DNA of 64,000 nt, taken from contig OZ007567.1 in NCBI GenBank assembly GCA_963931925.1, positions 88,607,498 to 88,671,497 of the forward strand, given 5' to 3'. The notes beneath the pieces are model-generated. The model saw nothing but the letters and a program-made list of their open reading frames with translations. It was not told where the DNA came from and did not search any database. Shown here in pieces: positions 1-12,800 of this stretch (within the stretch, counting starts at the first letter, position 1; the number at the start of each line of letters is the position of its first letter). The translations under genes and the position numbers were made by a program. The DNA comes from Onchidella celtica. Lineage: Eukaryota; Mollusca; Gastropoda; Systellommatophora; Onchidiidae.

Positions 1-735
1 TTTTTTCGCACATGAAGAATTAGTTGGTGCAAGAAAATAATTACCAGCTCTTTACGACGCGCCGATTTTTTTTCCCTATGCTCAAGTTAGTTTTTTAGGC
101 TGGAAAAAAAAGGGGGGGGGGGTGGAGAAAAAGAGAGAGGGGAGGAGCAAGTTGCTTCTTTACCACCAACTTCGTCATCTGTTAACTCTAAACTTTACCT
201 TAACCTTCTCTCCAGTAATGATTTGCACATATGCACACGTCGCTGCTCTTGCAAATTAAATCATGTCTGAAAATGGAAAGATCTTTCCACCAGTTCTTTT
301 GCGCAACTTTTTCACCAAACTATCAGTTATTGGTGATGGGCTGGAACGCACTAATAGACAGATAGCACGGCGTGAGCATAGTTACCTCGTGAGCTGTATT
401 GCAGGTAACAGTGTCATTACACCTGGGGAATGTGTTACCTTCCCCCGGCACCGCGGGGACTCGCATTACGGCGTTAACACAGAAAGGCAGAAATAAAATA
501 AACACGAGAACACAGGTGAAGGATGTGAGATTATTGAGCGGCGTTTTTATCCCAACTCCTGACAGTTCGTACAGAATTCACTTGCTCTCCAAGTCAGACG
601 AATACCACAGCTATGCATCAAGCCAAGTATAACTCAAAAACCCGTCGCCTGAAATTAAATACTATATAATTATGAACCGACAAACCTGCGACTCAGTAAG
701 AACTGTTTGTTTTCTCAAGCCTACATTGATTTTAG
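1..735. other. Non-coding, no gene seen
   Basis: No reading frame here looks protein-like; the longest frames (263-496, 399-632) overlap each other and show no recognisable domain. A short G run (about 112-122) and a purine-rich stretch follow the first 100 bases. Confidence 0.6.
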
Positions 736-749
736 CCTCTCAGTCTTTC
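736..749. repeat. SINE target-site duplication, left copy
   Basis: 14-bp sequence identical to 1222-1235; the two copies exactly bracket the SINE. Confidence 0.75.
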
Positions 750-1221
750 GATTTGAGGTCTTTATTTTAGGAGGTTCGCTGCCCTTGGCATTTACACCTC
801 ACTTTACTTGTTTTATTATTTCTTGTTCTGGCGGGGGGGGGGGGGGGGGGGAGATGATATGGATAAATTTTAATCTATTAATTTCAATTTTGCCCGGGCA
901 GCGGCCTTTCGGCCTGCTCTTTACGATTTCCAACTGCCAAGGTATCTTTAACGTGCGCAACGTGCACACGGGCCCTCCGAATTTTTTCGTCCTTATCCGA
1001 GAAGACTAGGTACTCGATCATATCCCCCAATAGGACCAGGGACTTGAAAATATGAGAAAAATCCAATTTCCAAGAACTACTCGATCCTACCCCCCAATAG
1101 GACCAGGGACTTGAGAAAATATGAGAAAAATCCACTTTCCAACATGCCTGCACTGCCCGGGTTTAGAACCCGGGACCCTTGGCATGAGAGGCGAGCACCT
1201 TGCCTCTAGACCACCTTGTCC
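750..1221 (-). mobile_element. tRNA-derived SINE with target-site duplication
   Basis: Read on the minus strand, the element starts at 1221 with a tRNA-like head. It has an A-box-like TGGTCTAGAGG and a B-box-like GGTTCTAAACC, the two internal RNA polymerase III promoter blocks. The head is followed by a body with a 67-bp direct tandem duplication (1011-1074 and 1078-1142) and a G19 run (833-851 on the plus strand). A perfect 14-bp direct repeat, cctctcagtctttc, lies at 736-749 and 1222-1235 and is best read as the target-site duplication, so both ends are defined. A second copy of the 3' terminal part lies at 51853-51910. The class is clear from structure; the family name is not known to me. 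Confidence 0.8.
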
Positions 1222-1235
1222 CCTCTCAGTCTTTC
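1222..1235. repeat. SINE target-site duplication, right copy
   Basis: 14-bp sequence identical to 736-749, directly abutting the tRNA-like head of the SINE. Confidence 0.75.
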
Positions 1236-1868
1236 AAATGAGCTTGGCGATTCTATAGAAATTTCTATTAGTTCTCAATAAACTGAATCATCAGTATATG
1301 TATTCGTGATTGATACCTTTTCACACAATATAAATGTTATGTGCCTCTCTGCCTCATAAAATAAAACTTAATTTCCCTACGACGCCAAGCTGTAAATGAA
1401 ATATTGACAGTGTAAAGGTGAGAGAACGAAGGAGAACGAGAACTTGAATTTATTTCCATACATCCTACGTGGACCAATATTATCATGCACCGCGCATTCG
1501 AGCTCAGAGTAAAACTAAAAAATGTGAAGTTTAAAACCAGCTGAGATTTCCGTCTAACTAACTAGGGCTTCAAGACTTTCAAGTTTCAGCAAAGCGTTTC
1601 CTTGAATTTATGTAGCAGTTTCCTTACCAGATAGCAGATTGCTCACTGGAGTCATAATTACATTGGCGGGTGTTTGTTCGGTTTGCTCAGAATGTGATTG
1701 TGTCACCAATCTGTGTGCATTTTCTGTACTTCTGAGAGACTGTTTTAACATCCAGGTATATAATCTTAAACAACGAAGTGCCTATGATTGTAATAGTCAA
1801 CGCTATAATAAAACTAATACATCTGTATATATTTTTATTGCATCATAACAAAACGCTACTTGCATCGA

Positions 1869-1872
<4 letters not shown>
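1236..1872. other. Non-coding, no gene seen
   Basis: AT-rich sequence with scattered stops in all frames; nothing recognised. Confidence 0.55.
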
Positions 1873-1934
<62 letters not shown>

Positions 1935-2007
1935 TTCTCTCTCTCTCTCTTTCTCTCTCTCTCTTTCTCTCTCTCTCTTTCTCTTTCTCTTTTTTTCTCT
2001 CTTTCTT

Positions 2008-2041
<34 letters not shown>

Positions 2042-2065
2042 TCTTTCTCTTTCTCTTTTTTTCTT

Positions 2066-2107
<42 letters not shown>
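1873..2107. repeat. (CT)n microsatellite, interrupted
   Basis: About 235 bp of almost pure pyrimidine: a pure CT block followed by a T-interrupted CTTT/CT block. The long Ser-Leu-Phe frames across it are low-complexity artefacts. Confidence 0.97.
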
Positions 2108-5100
2108 CTGTAGTTATCTATAAGTGGGCGGCACGGCTCTGTAATATTTAATTTGATGTAAGATCGTTTTTGCTATGCTTGAATGTGGGTCAGTTTGGCT
2201 TTTTTTGTTGTTGTTGGTTTTGCTTGTTGTTGTGTATGACGATGGTTTTTCCTGTTACATAGTCTCGGGTAAAACGCCAGGAAGATTTACCCAGACAGAT
2301 GGATGCCGGAAGCGGCGCTGAGGTAAGCTGGTAAATGTTGTTGTAGCAACGAGGCTGATGTAGTTCCTCTACGAAGAATCGAAAGAATTGAAGAAGAGAT
2401 GTTGTCTTGGATTCTGTTCGGTTAATTAAGATGTTGAACTCGCTATGCGCGCAATCACGTTTTAGGACATTTAGATTTAGACTTGTATGTCTTTGAACAA
2501 TGAGATTAACCTTTCAAGTTGAATCTACCCCACCTTTCCCCGACTCCCGACATCCTGTTCCCTGCCCCGCGGTTTTGCTCATAATCTATTTCTCAGTTTT
2601 AAGCACACAGTGATTGGACAACCATAAATCTGTGAGGAATACAAACGTGTAATGCCGGAACTTTTTCTTTTCAGCCTCTCTTCGTTTTTCCCCTGAATTA
2701 GACCGTGTCGAATGTGCAATCCCAGCACAGGAGAAGGTGAGAGATTTCACCTGGACACATTCCAGTACATGTCAACAAGGAAAGATTTATTGTGTTGGTT
2801 ATACCTTGCACGGAAACTGATATTTCCCCGTCAGACAAAGACCTTTTCCCGCGGCCGGATGCGATCAGAAATGCGTAGAAAGTTACGAAACAAGGCCTTT
2901 ACTATTTCTTTGTCTGCGTTTTTTGCTTACCCCGCGGGTGTCGTGATTATGGAAGAAATAATTGGGTTTTAGTTTTTTGTTTAAATAATTCGGACAGTTA
3001 CTGCGTTTAATGTCAAGACACATGAGAACACGGTCAGCCATAATGTATGCTGTGAATGCGGAGACAGTACTGACCGAATCTCTCAATAACTTTATAGTGT
3101 CCTGTCATCGATTGAAGAGAGAGAGGGGGAGGGGGGTGGAGGTATCTTATATTATATCTGCTGACAGAAAATACTGTTAAATCCTGAAGATTAAACTATT
3201 GTTCATCTTAGAGTTTAGGTATTTTCGAAATGAGGTGCAGAAGGTTCCGCATTAATATTAATCATTCTGCCCACCCTGGCGGAACTGACTCCCTTAATCT
3301 GAGTATAAGTGTACATAGTCCAACGTTCAGTGACGTGAACCACATCGGACAGATTGGAGTGGTACCAGGAAGAGGAACCAAAACGCTTCATTAACTCCTT
3401 CACGGGGTGTCAGAACAAGTTTCTCAAAGACAAAATGCCAAAATGACCCCTCGCTCGTTGTCTTAGGCCAAAGTGAGAAGAAAAAGAGGTAATAAACTGC
3501 CATATGTAGACGCCAAGGTAATACACGTCATAATGTAATGTAACGCAATGTAATGTCATGTAATACCAGGCAAGAGACAAACTAGGGCCAATTTATTAAC
3601 TTACGCGAGAATCAATCAGCCCCACAGCGAAGATCTATCATAAAAATGTTGTCCCCGCCATATTATTTTTAAAATAAGAAAGAAGTTGCCAGCCTCTGCC
3701 AATGGGGCCGGTTTTGTGCACCGGATCGTAGTTTGGCGTAACCTAATTTCTGTGTAAATCATTGATGTAATGTCATTGCCAAAAAGAAATGAGTTTTGAA
3801 TTATGGGGATAAATAAACCTAGTGACATGTCGTTGGGGATCAGGAGACATCTCCAAATGGGCCATCCAGCAGTCGGAGGGAGGGGGGTGGGGGGATAATA
3901 CCCGTGCGGAAGAGGGAGAATTTGGAGGAGGGGGGGGGGGGTCATGAGGAAATATTTCGGCCATGAAATAATACATAGCACATGTACTGCGGAATTACTG
4001 AACCCTTGTTTTTATTTCTTATTCCAGTCCGTGCATAATAGTTTCCTCCAATGTTCAGCCCAGTCTCCGTTGCTTTATGCTATTGACCCAGGTTGCCTCA
4101 CCAGTGTTGCTAGTCCTTCGGAATAGAAGCCACCAAAGTTAATGACATTTCAAACACCGCTAGCGGAATATAAAGCAGAGGAAGGAATTAACATCCTTTA
4201 AAAACTATCCCTGAAACAATGTAAGCGAAAACATGTTTTAAAAGGATAAGAACCACCGAGGTAAACCAAATTTATTGGGTCTGTTTCATTTTTTTCTTCT
4301 TTCCATGTAGCCATGAGATTGAGCAGAGACGTTCTCTGATGTAGTTTTGCCAATATATCCGTATGAGCTTAGCAACTGTTGTCTTGATGAAGGAGGGAAA
4401 AATGAAAAGTGAGGATGTCTTTCTTTTTTCTTTTTTTTTCATACAGGAAAATGACGAACATTGAAGTAAACAAGATTTTGTTGTAAACAAGAGTTCATTC
4501 TCCGCCCGTGTGTATTTATTTTCCTCATACGTCGATTATATTATTTGGCCAAAAAATAATGGATTCAGTTGGGCTGCATTTGCGAGACGCAAATTTTCTT
4601 CTTTGCTGGTGAGAATTACATTTTTTCAAGAGCGGGTAAAAAAAAAGTTCTACCCTTCTGGTGTCCCAGACTTGAAATACTTAATATCAAATTATCCTTT
4701 GCTTTAGTGCAAATACCCAGTGCTGAAAGGTCGGACCTCTCTGTTTGTTAGGTAGTTATTTTGTCATTAGACTGTTGTAATATTGACGGTGGTGCAGGTT
4801 TTCTTGTTACTTCTGTGTTCACTGTTACTACAGTACTCACTGTTACTGTAGCATGCATTGTTATTACACTATCCATACTGCAGTGGAAATGTGACAAAAT
4901 AAAACAAAAAACAAGTTAGTTTGCAAAGCAATTCATCAGAAAACATTAACATGAAACATGCAGAATAAATTCCAAAAGAAAATTAAATTTAAAGAAAACA
5001 AGCCAGTTTTCGGTCACTTGGGGTTTTTTTGCGAGCTAAAATATTTTGAAAACCCTAAAAAAAAAAAAAACCGGATAAGCTACGTTATTGTAATGTCAGT

Positions 5101-7309
5101 TTCCCTGCATTAATATAAGATTACCGTACTGCAGTTGGTACCATCGTTATTCCCTTTATTAATTCGACTGTTACCGCAACCGGGACTTCATGTCATTGTT
5201 ACTTCCTGCTCATATTGTTACATTTGTTACTAGATTTACTTCTAACTAATCGACTGTTACCACCTCCAGGACTTGTTACCATTGTTAATTCCTGCTGATA
5301 CTGAACATTATATAAATTTGTTACGAGAACTATCACGACCGCCGCCCATGATAATAACATTCTCTATTATTATTGCCACTCCAGTACATTTCCGGGTGTC
5401 ACTATTGTTACCTCGCTTTTACCCATCGCAGCTGCTGTTTTACAAGTAATAATAACGAATGACAAGATAACATTGGCAGTAAAGGAAAAGGAAGTGCAAA
5501 CAGTCAATCAATAATTCTTGTTATTATTGACTCAATATTATTGAGCACCACAATTAGTTAAAAAATAATAAATACGTGTTTGTCTGTCATTTCTTCAGTG
5601 TTTATCGCGCTTGGAAAGATCTCGCTATGCACTGTACAGTTGTTTCTTCTAGTGAAGGAAAATAGTGTGCAACCAATCAAGTCTACAAATACATGGAGTT
5701 ATTCAAAAAATAATTATTGTGAGTCACGTTCTGCAGTGTTGATCATACCTGGAAATGTTTTATTACTCACTGTACAATTCTTTCTTGAAATGAAGCGAGA
5801 CCCGTGGGGAAATTTCTTAAGACAAGTCCTAGTCTTATATCTTTGCTCTAGATTGCAAGGTTGGAAGTGAGATTCAGAATTAATCAGATAAAAATGATTG
5901 TGTTGTAAAATATATTTAGAAATCCGGCACATTATTTCAAAACACAAAGAGGAAGAGATATTAACATTATAACGATAACCAAACTATAAGCATTGCAATT
6001 CTATATCCTGATATCAGTGAGTTCCTGATAGATTAGAAGCCTGAAATGGTTTACAAAACATGTATTTCAGAGTAAATAGCACAGGGGCGGAGTGTTATGT
6101 ACAAATGCAGGGGTAATCGTGTAGTGTTTGGCTACATTATCTTTATTGCATGTACATGTACCTGGTTGGTTCTATCCTTGTTTGAATAGAGTTGATGATC
6201 GTAATGTGAACTTCGATTACTGCAGAATTTGTTGGAATTTAGACTCAAGTTTAAAAAAAAAAGAAAACAGATAAATAAGAGAAGGAGAGTGGAAAGATTC
6301 GACTGACCACCTGTTTAGACTGTAATATTACTTTGACCGGGTCTGTGTTTCAATCGAGTGTTTCATCCTTCCTTGCGCTATCACGCCTACAGTTCTATAG
6401 CTTCATTGTAGATTCAGCTGGCAGTTGTTAGCAGTTTCTAAAGTTAACATTTGGTAAAATTGTAGCTGAGTTTATCGTTGTTTGTTTCACCGTGTTAGAG
6501 TGTATGTGTGACTGTCCTCAATGGATCCAAATGATTGATGTGGTTTTGTAGACAGAGCTGAGTGTTTGGCCCGCATGTGTTGAATCACTTACTGGGTCTG
6601 CATCAGATATAAGATATCACATACCGGATCTATCACTTAAAAATGCAAACATTTTCACTTTGAGTAGCTTGTTCAGCTGTTGGATGCAGATTAATGTATC
6701 GAGATTTTGGCAAGGATTCAGCCAGACAGAGTAAATATGTCACAGTTTGCTTGATTCGATCAACACTGTGTCTCACTGTTGCATTCAATGTCATCATATT
6801 TTAGGAGCACACATTCATTAAGTGTGTTTGACAGCTCTGTTTGAGTAATAGTATGAGGTTATTTAGTTGTTCTCTTTTTATTGTAACTAGTTGGCCTGCT
6901 GATTCGGGGAACACACAGATGTGATTTTTAAAGTTGAATTTCGATCATTAATGTGTAAACTGAGACGTAGAACAAAATTTCCTGTCATACTTTTTAATTC
7001 CACTCGAAGAAAATGGTTTGTTGTTTTTTTCCGGCTCAAAATATCGGAACACTTTCTTCTGTTCAACTCTGTTGTGGCTCAAAATCAACGAAAGTATTAA
7101 AAATATAGCGAACTTCAAAACATTTTAAGATATGCCCACATACACTGTTACATCTTTGTATGGGTAGTATGGTATTTTGTAGAATTTAAGGCTCGGCGCT
7201 TAAAAGTCTTTCATGGTTACATTGAAGGCCTTACTTCCTTTATAATATGATTACTACTGCAATTATTTCCGCTTTGGGGATAGATTTACTGAGTGCTCTA
7301 ACGAGCATC
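2108..7309. other. Long non-coding stretch
   Basis: No convincing exon. Contains a purine-rich GA/GGGG block near 3110-3140, a G-rich stretch at about 3878-3942, T-rich runs and many short GTTA/GTTACT-like words between 4790 and 5420 without strict periodicity. The short frames found here match no protein family I recognise. Confidence 0.5.
3878..3942 (+). repeat. G-rich tract, G-quadruplex-capable
   Basis: Several runs of three or more G within about 65 bases, ending in an uninterrupted G12 run. The proline-rich minus-strand frames across it are explained by this composition. Confidence 0.6.
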
Positions 7310-7327
7310 GGGGGGGGGGGGGGGGGG
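7310..7327 (+). repeat. Poly-G run (18)
   Basis: Eighteen consecutive G, followed shortly by a T-rich run. Long G homopolymers recur in this window (833-851, 31907-31922, C run at 46158-46170, 58736-58748). Confidence 0.95.
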
Positions 7328-9693
7328 TCTAGATCTGCCTTTTTTTTTTTTGAATCAGGTCTAACTCAAGCCTCTTTAGTTTGTCTGACCACCAAATTAG
7401 AATAACTGCTCTGAAAGGTTAGTTTGACATTAAAGTTTTGTCACAGTAACCTCTTGTCAAATGGGAAGAATGGAGGAGGGAGTGGGTGTAGCATGGAGTT
7501 TTCCATTACAGCCGTACCATGTACAGCCAAGTGTCATTTACAGAAACGAGGGCATTACGCTTGGAACAACAACAGGGGTGCAAAGTTAACATAAGGCCTC
7601 AGACAGTAGAGAGACAGGTAGGAAGGACTTACATGAATGGGTATGGTGACATCCAACAATGAGGTGTCAAATGGCATGTATTCGGGACGAACGAACGGAT
7701 TACCGAGGATTACTCAATTGTGTTTGTTAGTAGTGAATATAAGTGTTTGTTAAAAGTGAATTCAGAGGTTTATCCTAGTAGGTTTTAAATTGTGCAAAAT
7801 CTGTGAGCCAGCTCGCAAACAATTAATGATACGTGTTCAATTATTGTTCCACTTTTGTTGTTGTTGTTGTTGCTTTCTTATGGGTTTTGTATAAACTTAC
7901 TTATTGCTTGTGATGTGGTTACTTTGACCACTTATACAAAATGATCACTAATGTAGACCGGTGTCCGCGGAAATTTAAAAGCAGTCCACGCCGAAGGTTT
8001 GCTTCTACCCACTATCCTGACGTGCAGTTAGAAGGAAGGCCAATGGTGCACTTTCAAATAGGGTTTGAAACATTGTGCATGAAAATGAGTACTTCTCTCT
8101 AACTTTGGTGCGATCACTTTGAGAAAGTAATTCCAGACTAGAGTCAGAAATCCTAACCCTTCCCACCCACCCCCATTTCCAAAGTCTTCTTAGAAAAAAA
8201 TCCCTTCAAGCCCCATCCTCCCCCTCCCCTCCACCCACCCCCCAAACCCCGCCCTATTTTTGCATTGGTTTCCGAGGATCATAAACAGCTCTGCGTCATG
8301 ACGTCAACCTTATTTTAAGGTCAGTTCCCTATTGTATGCCTTGCATAATTGCAAGTGTCTTGTGGGGGCTAGTACGTTCTTGATGCAAGTTTATCTATGA
8401 ATATGAAATTTACATCAGTGAGTACTCCATCGTGTATTCTTGTATACCGTTTTTCGAATGCTTGCCACTTATTTGAAAGGTTTTTGGATCGATTACTGCA
8501 GTACAATAAACAATACATTCTGCTGAAGCCTCTGCCATCGATAACGAAACATGTGAATTTCAGTGAAATCGTGTTGTAATAATACTTCATCACTGCTAAT
8601 ATACAAGCATAATTGAAGTTGGTGTGTTGTACGAGGCTGCTATAGTTTATTCCCCGATAAAATGAACAAGTTCTCAAAGTAGATCTGGCGTTGCTTATTT
8701 TCGCCTTCTTAATGTCACTTCACATCTCTCCCCCGTGTGCTTCCGCTCTCTTTGGAACTCGTTTTGCCACATGCTGATAGGCCTGCTGTACAGTGAAATA
8801 GGCGACTTTTGTTCTCTTCCCGATTTCCTCTTGAATACAATTTTTTTTTTTTTTCTATCTGGCTTTGTAAATAGGACAACCATCCCATAACAACAGCATT
8901 TCGCTCTTAGTGCTTTTCATTCAAGAGTGGAATGGTTTACGAAAACAGAAAAGTCCTGTTGCCTTTGTTGTTGAACATAAAGTTGTATGCTGCACAGCGA
9001 ACATAATTATTACATTCGCCAAGCTGACTATATTGTAACTGTCTCACTTTGTTGTCTTGTAGCTCGAAGGATCGTTGTACGTTATTACTAATTTATTTCT
9101 CACTGTGGTTTATCTGTCAGTCATCTGTAAGTTTTTATTTGTAATAGTGGTGATATTGTATTATTTTATTGGAACAGTTTGTCGTCGTCTATCCAGTTTG
9201 TCTTTATTTTTCCATCTATCTCCATACCGCTGTTGTGATAGTAAATTTCCCTCATGCCCATGATGGAGTTCTATTCTACATATTACGTTGCCGTGGGTGA
9301 AGAGTTTTATCTGTTTGTTATCGATCTCAGGGCATGTGGTCGCTATTGTAGGATAGCTGGCTGTGGAATAGATTGTTATCATCTATAACAAGTAATTGTC
9401 GTTGTCGTTGCTTGCTGTATAGTGTGTTTTTTGTTGCCGTTTTTTTCATATTTTATAACGATATGTACGACAGCGTCTTCGGTGGAGATTGAGAATAGTT
9501 GTATTGCAGATTATTTTTTTTGTTGTTGTTGTATAATAATCAACGGTGATATAACTGGAGTATGATAAATGCCATGTCGGTGATGTTGGTGATCACAAAG
9601 ATAACATACCATTCATGTTTTTCAAGTTTTGTTGTTGTTTTTTCACTCCTGCTGGGAAGTTGATAGGAATTAGAAAGTACGTAACAAGTGAGA
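7328..9693. other. Non-coding, with a C-rich block
   Basis: No gene recognised. A C-rich tract at about 8156-8255 carries many runs of three to six C. Short GTT repeats occur near 7855-7875. The 60-100 residue frames at 8369-8677 and 8695-8883 (minus) show no domain. Confidence 0.5.
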
Positions 9694-9845
9694 AGGGGGA
9701 TATGGAGAGAGATGGGGAGGAGAAGGAGGAGAGAGACAGAAAGGAGTGAGTGAGAAAAAAAAAAGAAAGTGGGAAAGAGAGAGAGCGAGAAAGAAAGTGA
9801 GAAAGAGGGAAAACGGAGAAAAAAGAAGGCAGAGAAAGAAAATGG
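9694..9845 (+). repeat. Polypurine (GA-rich) tract
   Basis: About 150 bases of nearly pure A/G with GAGA, GGGA and GAAA words. The Ser/Phe/Leu-rich minus-strand frames and the Lys/Glu-rich plus-strand frame are products of this composition. Confidence 0.9.
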
Positions 9846-11112
9846 CCAAGCATACTGTCAGGCAGATGGACAGACGAACACGCCAGTAGCCAAGGGTTGG
9901 ATAAAGAAACTGAAAATGTTTATGCAGCGACACAGGAGTGATTGGTCGACATGTATTGCAGAATACTCGCGTACCTGTGGTAGTGGTGTGGTCAGCATGC
10001 AGTTCATAACTTTATTGATCACGCCACTCCTTTATTGGATGGAGCTGTGTCAGATAAACAGTGAACTGGAAAATATCCTCTTTGGGCATTATACCGTAAA
10101 TGTCTTGCATGTTACCTTCAAATAGGCTTGCAAACTGGTGCCAAGATAAGGTATGTAGTGGTAGGCGTACCGTGAAACTATAAATCTGCGTGTAGTTAAC
10201 GTGAAAGCCTATGAAGATATGTGTAGAAAATCAACCAGGTTATGTTACTGTTGGTATGTGTGAGTAATAAATGATGGAAAAACACCTGAAGCAGCGCTAG
10301 TTTAGTGCACTCGTGACACTAGCACCAAGTACACGTGTCATTGTAGTGGCAAGGCGGATCGCTTAGCGATACTAAAGGTGGGTGACGTGAGGAGCTCAGT
10401 TATGCCAGTAGTTTGTGTTTACCCCTCAAAAGCCCATACATTTATTCACAACATAACAGTTCTGACTCTTGGAAAACTAATTTTTAAATGATCGAATCTA
10501 TGCAGAAATATAAACACTTATCACAGAGTATCATTATTATGTTATTGACAAATTAAGAAATGTTCCAATTCTAGAACTGTGAGTAAGTGTGAGCTCTGGT
10601 GACGTGTTTTGGGTATGAAATGCAGGGCACTACAGGGATATTTAAACCAAATGGATAATAAGAAAAATAACAAACTAATCCCGACTACCATCTAGTGTTA
10701 CTGTAGCATTCACTAAGTGACAGTCATACATACCACATTGTGGTAGTCAAGGCTGTAGTCATTGTAACCGTACAGAGAACTATAATGTCAGTGACCGTGT
10801 AAGTGGCAAGGGTGGTAGTGTTACTTTTGTCGTGACCATGAAGATAATGGTGAAAGAGATAGCAAATGAAACAGTGGATTTCTTTTCTGAACTGCTGAAG
10901 CGAACACTCAGTTTATTTTTTATGTTGTGGAATTGGTATCGATGGGAATTATTAATAAGCAGAAAATGTTGTGCATGTTCAACATTTTTAGGTAAAAGGT
11001 ATTCTTGTAGCATATAATATCCTTGGTTCTGTTAGAGTTTTACGATTTCTCTCAGCACAAAGAGATTATCATATCAGAGTATGGCGAGTGTCTTAACAAA
11101 ACGGTGAGAACT
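9846..11112. other. Non-coding, no gene seen
   Basis: The plus-strand frame ending at 10125 enters from the polypurine tract and shows no domain. No other signal recognised. Confidence 0.5.
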
Positions 11113-11213
11113 TTTTAAGGATAGACTCCACCCCGAGCGGGATTCGAACCTGAGACCTCTTGCACCTGAGTCTAGCGTTCTAGCAACCGGTCCACCACGC
11201 CGGCTGGCTAACA
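11113..11213 (-). mobile_element. tRNA-derived SINE head
   Basis: On the minus strand, from 11213 downward, the sequence resembles a tRNA. It has an A-box-like TGGTGGACCGG, a perfect B-box-like GGTTCGAATCC followed by CGCTCGGGG, and paired GCTAGA/TCTAGC words on the two strands. It is too imperfect around the acceptor stem to call a working tRNA gene. No target duplication was found and the 3' body is not delimited. Probably a SINE of a different family from the one at 750-1221. Confidence 0.6.
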
Positions 11214-11225
11214 ATAATGACAAAG

Positions 11226-11452
11226 AAATCGTCGGCTATGTTCCAGATTGTTGTATGTGCATTTTTTTCTTTTCGAGAAAATGAGGCGCGAAATCTTGAG
11301 GAGTTGTGTAAAATCAGAGGACAACACTACGTCACAAACATATATCTCGAAAAATGTTTGACCGATTGGATTGACACTTATACATAATAAAATTAGGAGT
11401 GAGAGAACCGTTTCATGACAAAACCTCCAAGTCCGCAAAATGTCGCAAACAA
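11226..11452 (+). repeat. Dispersed repeat, copy 1 of inverted pair
   Basis: Divergent but clearly alignable with the reverse complement of 14320-14554. Shared blocks include AAATCGTCGGCT, ATATGTGCATTTTT-like sequence, ACGTCA.AAACA.ATATCTCGAAAA, ACCGATTGGA.TGACACTTA and GAGTGAGAGAACC. The copies are several percent or more diverged. It starts directly after the SINE head. Confidence 0.75.
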
Positions 11453-12499
11453 TAATTATGGTGAATGCCCCACAAAATACACCTCCTTAGTCACTCTCCT
11501 CTGTGTACCAGAGCTACACCCTTGGAAATCCAATGTATCTAACTAAGTGTAGATTGTGTACTGAAGTGCAGCTCTAGCTGACCGGTCATTAACGCCTCCG
11601 TGGCTGCGGTGTGGATTATACTCATTACGCCTGCAGATCTCGAGGTCGTAATAGGTCAAGGTAGAATCTGTCGCTGAAGTGGTGAAAAATCTGATTCAGC
11701 TCTGAGATTTATGAATAATTCAGCACCTCTCGCTGACAGTAGAATGGTTGCTCTGATAATACATGTTGGGAACATCATCCTCAATGTTATAATCATTTTA
11801 ACGATTATTTGGTGAAAGTAATTTAAGGCGTTCAGATTCGCCAGAAAGAACTCGTCCCCTTGGAATGACAAGGTTCTAACTCCCTTCCATCAACGTTTGA
11901 GAAATTGTCTATTGAAATTTCATGTGCTCATAGATTTTAGACAGACAACTTTTTTCTTTTAAGTAATACTAACAAATTACACACTGAATTCTCTTGATAC
12001 TTTGACTCATAAAGGAGAAGGCCTGTAGAAGTAGTGTGCAGTCAAAAAGTGGAGACAGAACCTTGTCATTCTAATGAGACGATCTGGCTACGTTAAATAA
12101 AATGCGTGCCGACGAACGCCTTCAAGAGAGCACAAAAACTCAGGGAAATCGCGTCCAAGTTTTCAATTAAAACGTCAGTTGATTGAGGAGGGCTGAAGCC
12201 GTAATGAAGCACAGGAAGCAATCATGCTTTGTTGTTGTTAATTGATTTTATCATTATTGTGCGTATTTCCTTATGTGTCTTATTATACGTTAGCTTAAAA
12301 CAGAAACTCACTTCTGTCAAAGCACTATTAAGAAAATCGTGGTGGCACGGCTTGAGGGCAGACTCAAAACATGGATTACATTCTAAACGATTTTTCAAAA
12401 ATGCTAATGGATTTTTACCAGATACAGGGAAACAAATTAGTGAAGTTCATTCTCCCCGAGGGGTCGCATTTCTCATTAATAACCTGACGTTTTATGCAC
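11453..12499. other. Non-coding, no gene seen
   Basis: No recognisable exon. The frame at 12229-12504 shows no family. Confidence 0.5.
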
Positions 12500-12800
12500 G
12501 TTGATGGATGGATGGATGGAATACTGCAGACCAGATTGTCATACAAAGATCCTTTTCGTCGATAGAGCATTGTTTGTTTGTTGCTGCTATTGTTAAGGTT
12601 GTCTCTTGGATTTGGTTGGTTGGTTGGTCAGTCAGTCGGTCAGCCGGTCGATCGGTCGGTCGATCGGGTTGTTGTTGTTATTGTTGTTGAGGTTGTCTGT
12701 GGGAAGATGCCATCTGGTGATTTAGTCGGTCGGTCGGTTGGTTGATCGGTAGATAGATCGGTCGGTCGGTCAGGCGGTCGATCGGTTGGGTGATTAGTGA
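12500..12800. repeat. Degenerate tetranucleotide repeats
   Basis: A short ATGG array near 12503-12520 is followed by two blocks of GGTC/GGTT/GATC tetramers (about 12614-12668 and 12724-12790), separated by a GTT block. The Gly-Arg-Ser-rich frame at 12508-12690 is a product of this repeat. Confidence 0.85.

Noticed and set aside
1140..1216. Functional tRNA gene on the minus strand
   Set aside because: The A and B boxes are good but the acceptor stem and anticodon arm do not fold cleanly. The sequence continues into a SINE body within a target duplication.
3616..3981. Proline-rich minus-strand frames
   Set aside because: Explained by the G-rich tract; two overlapping frames show the same bias and neither has a domain.
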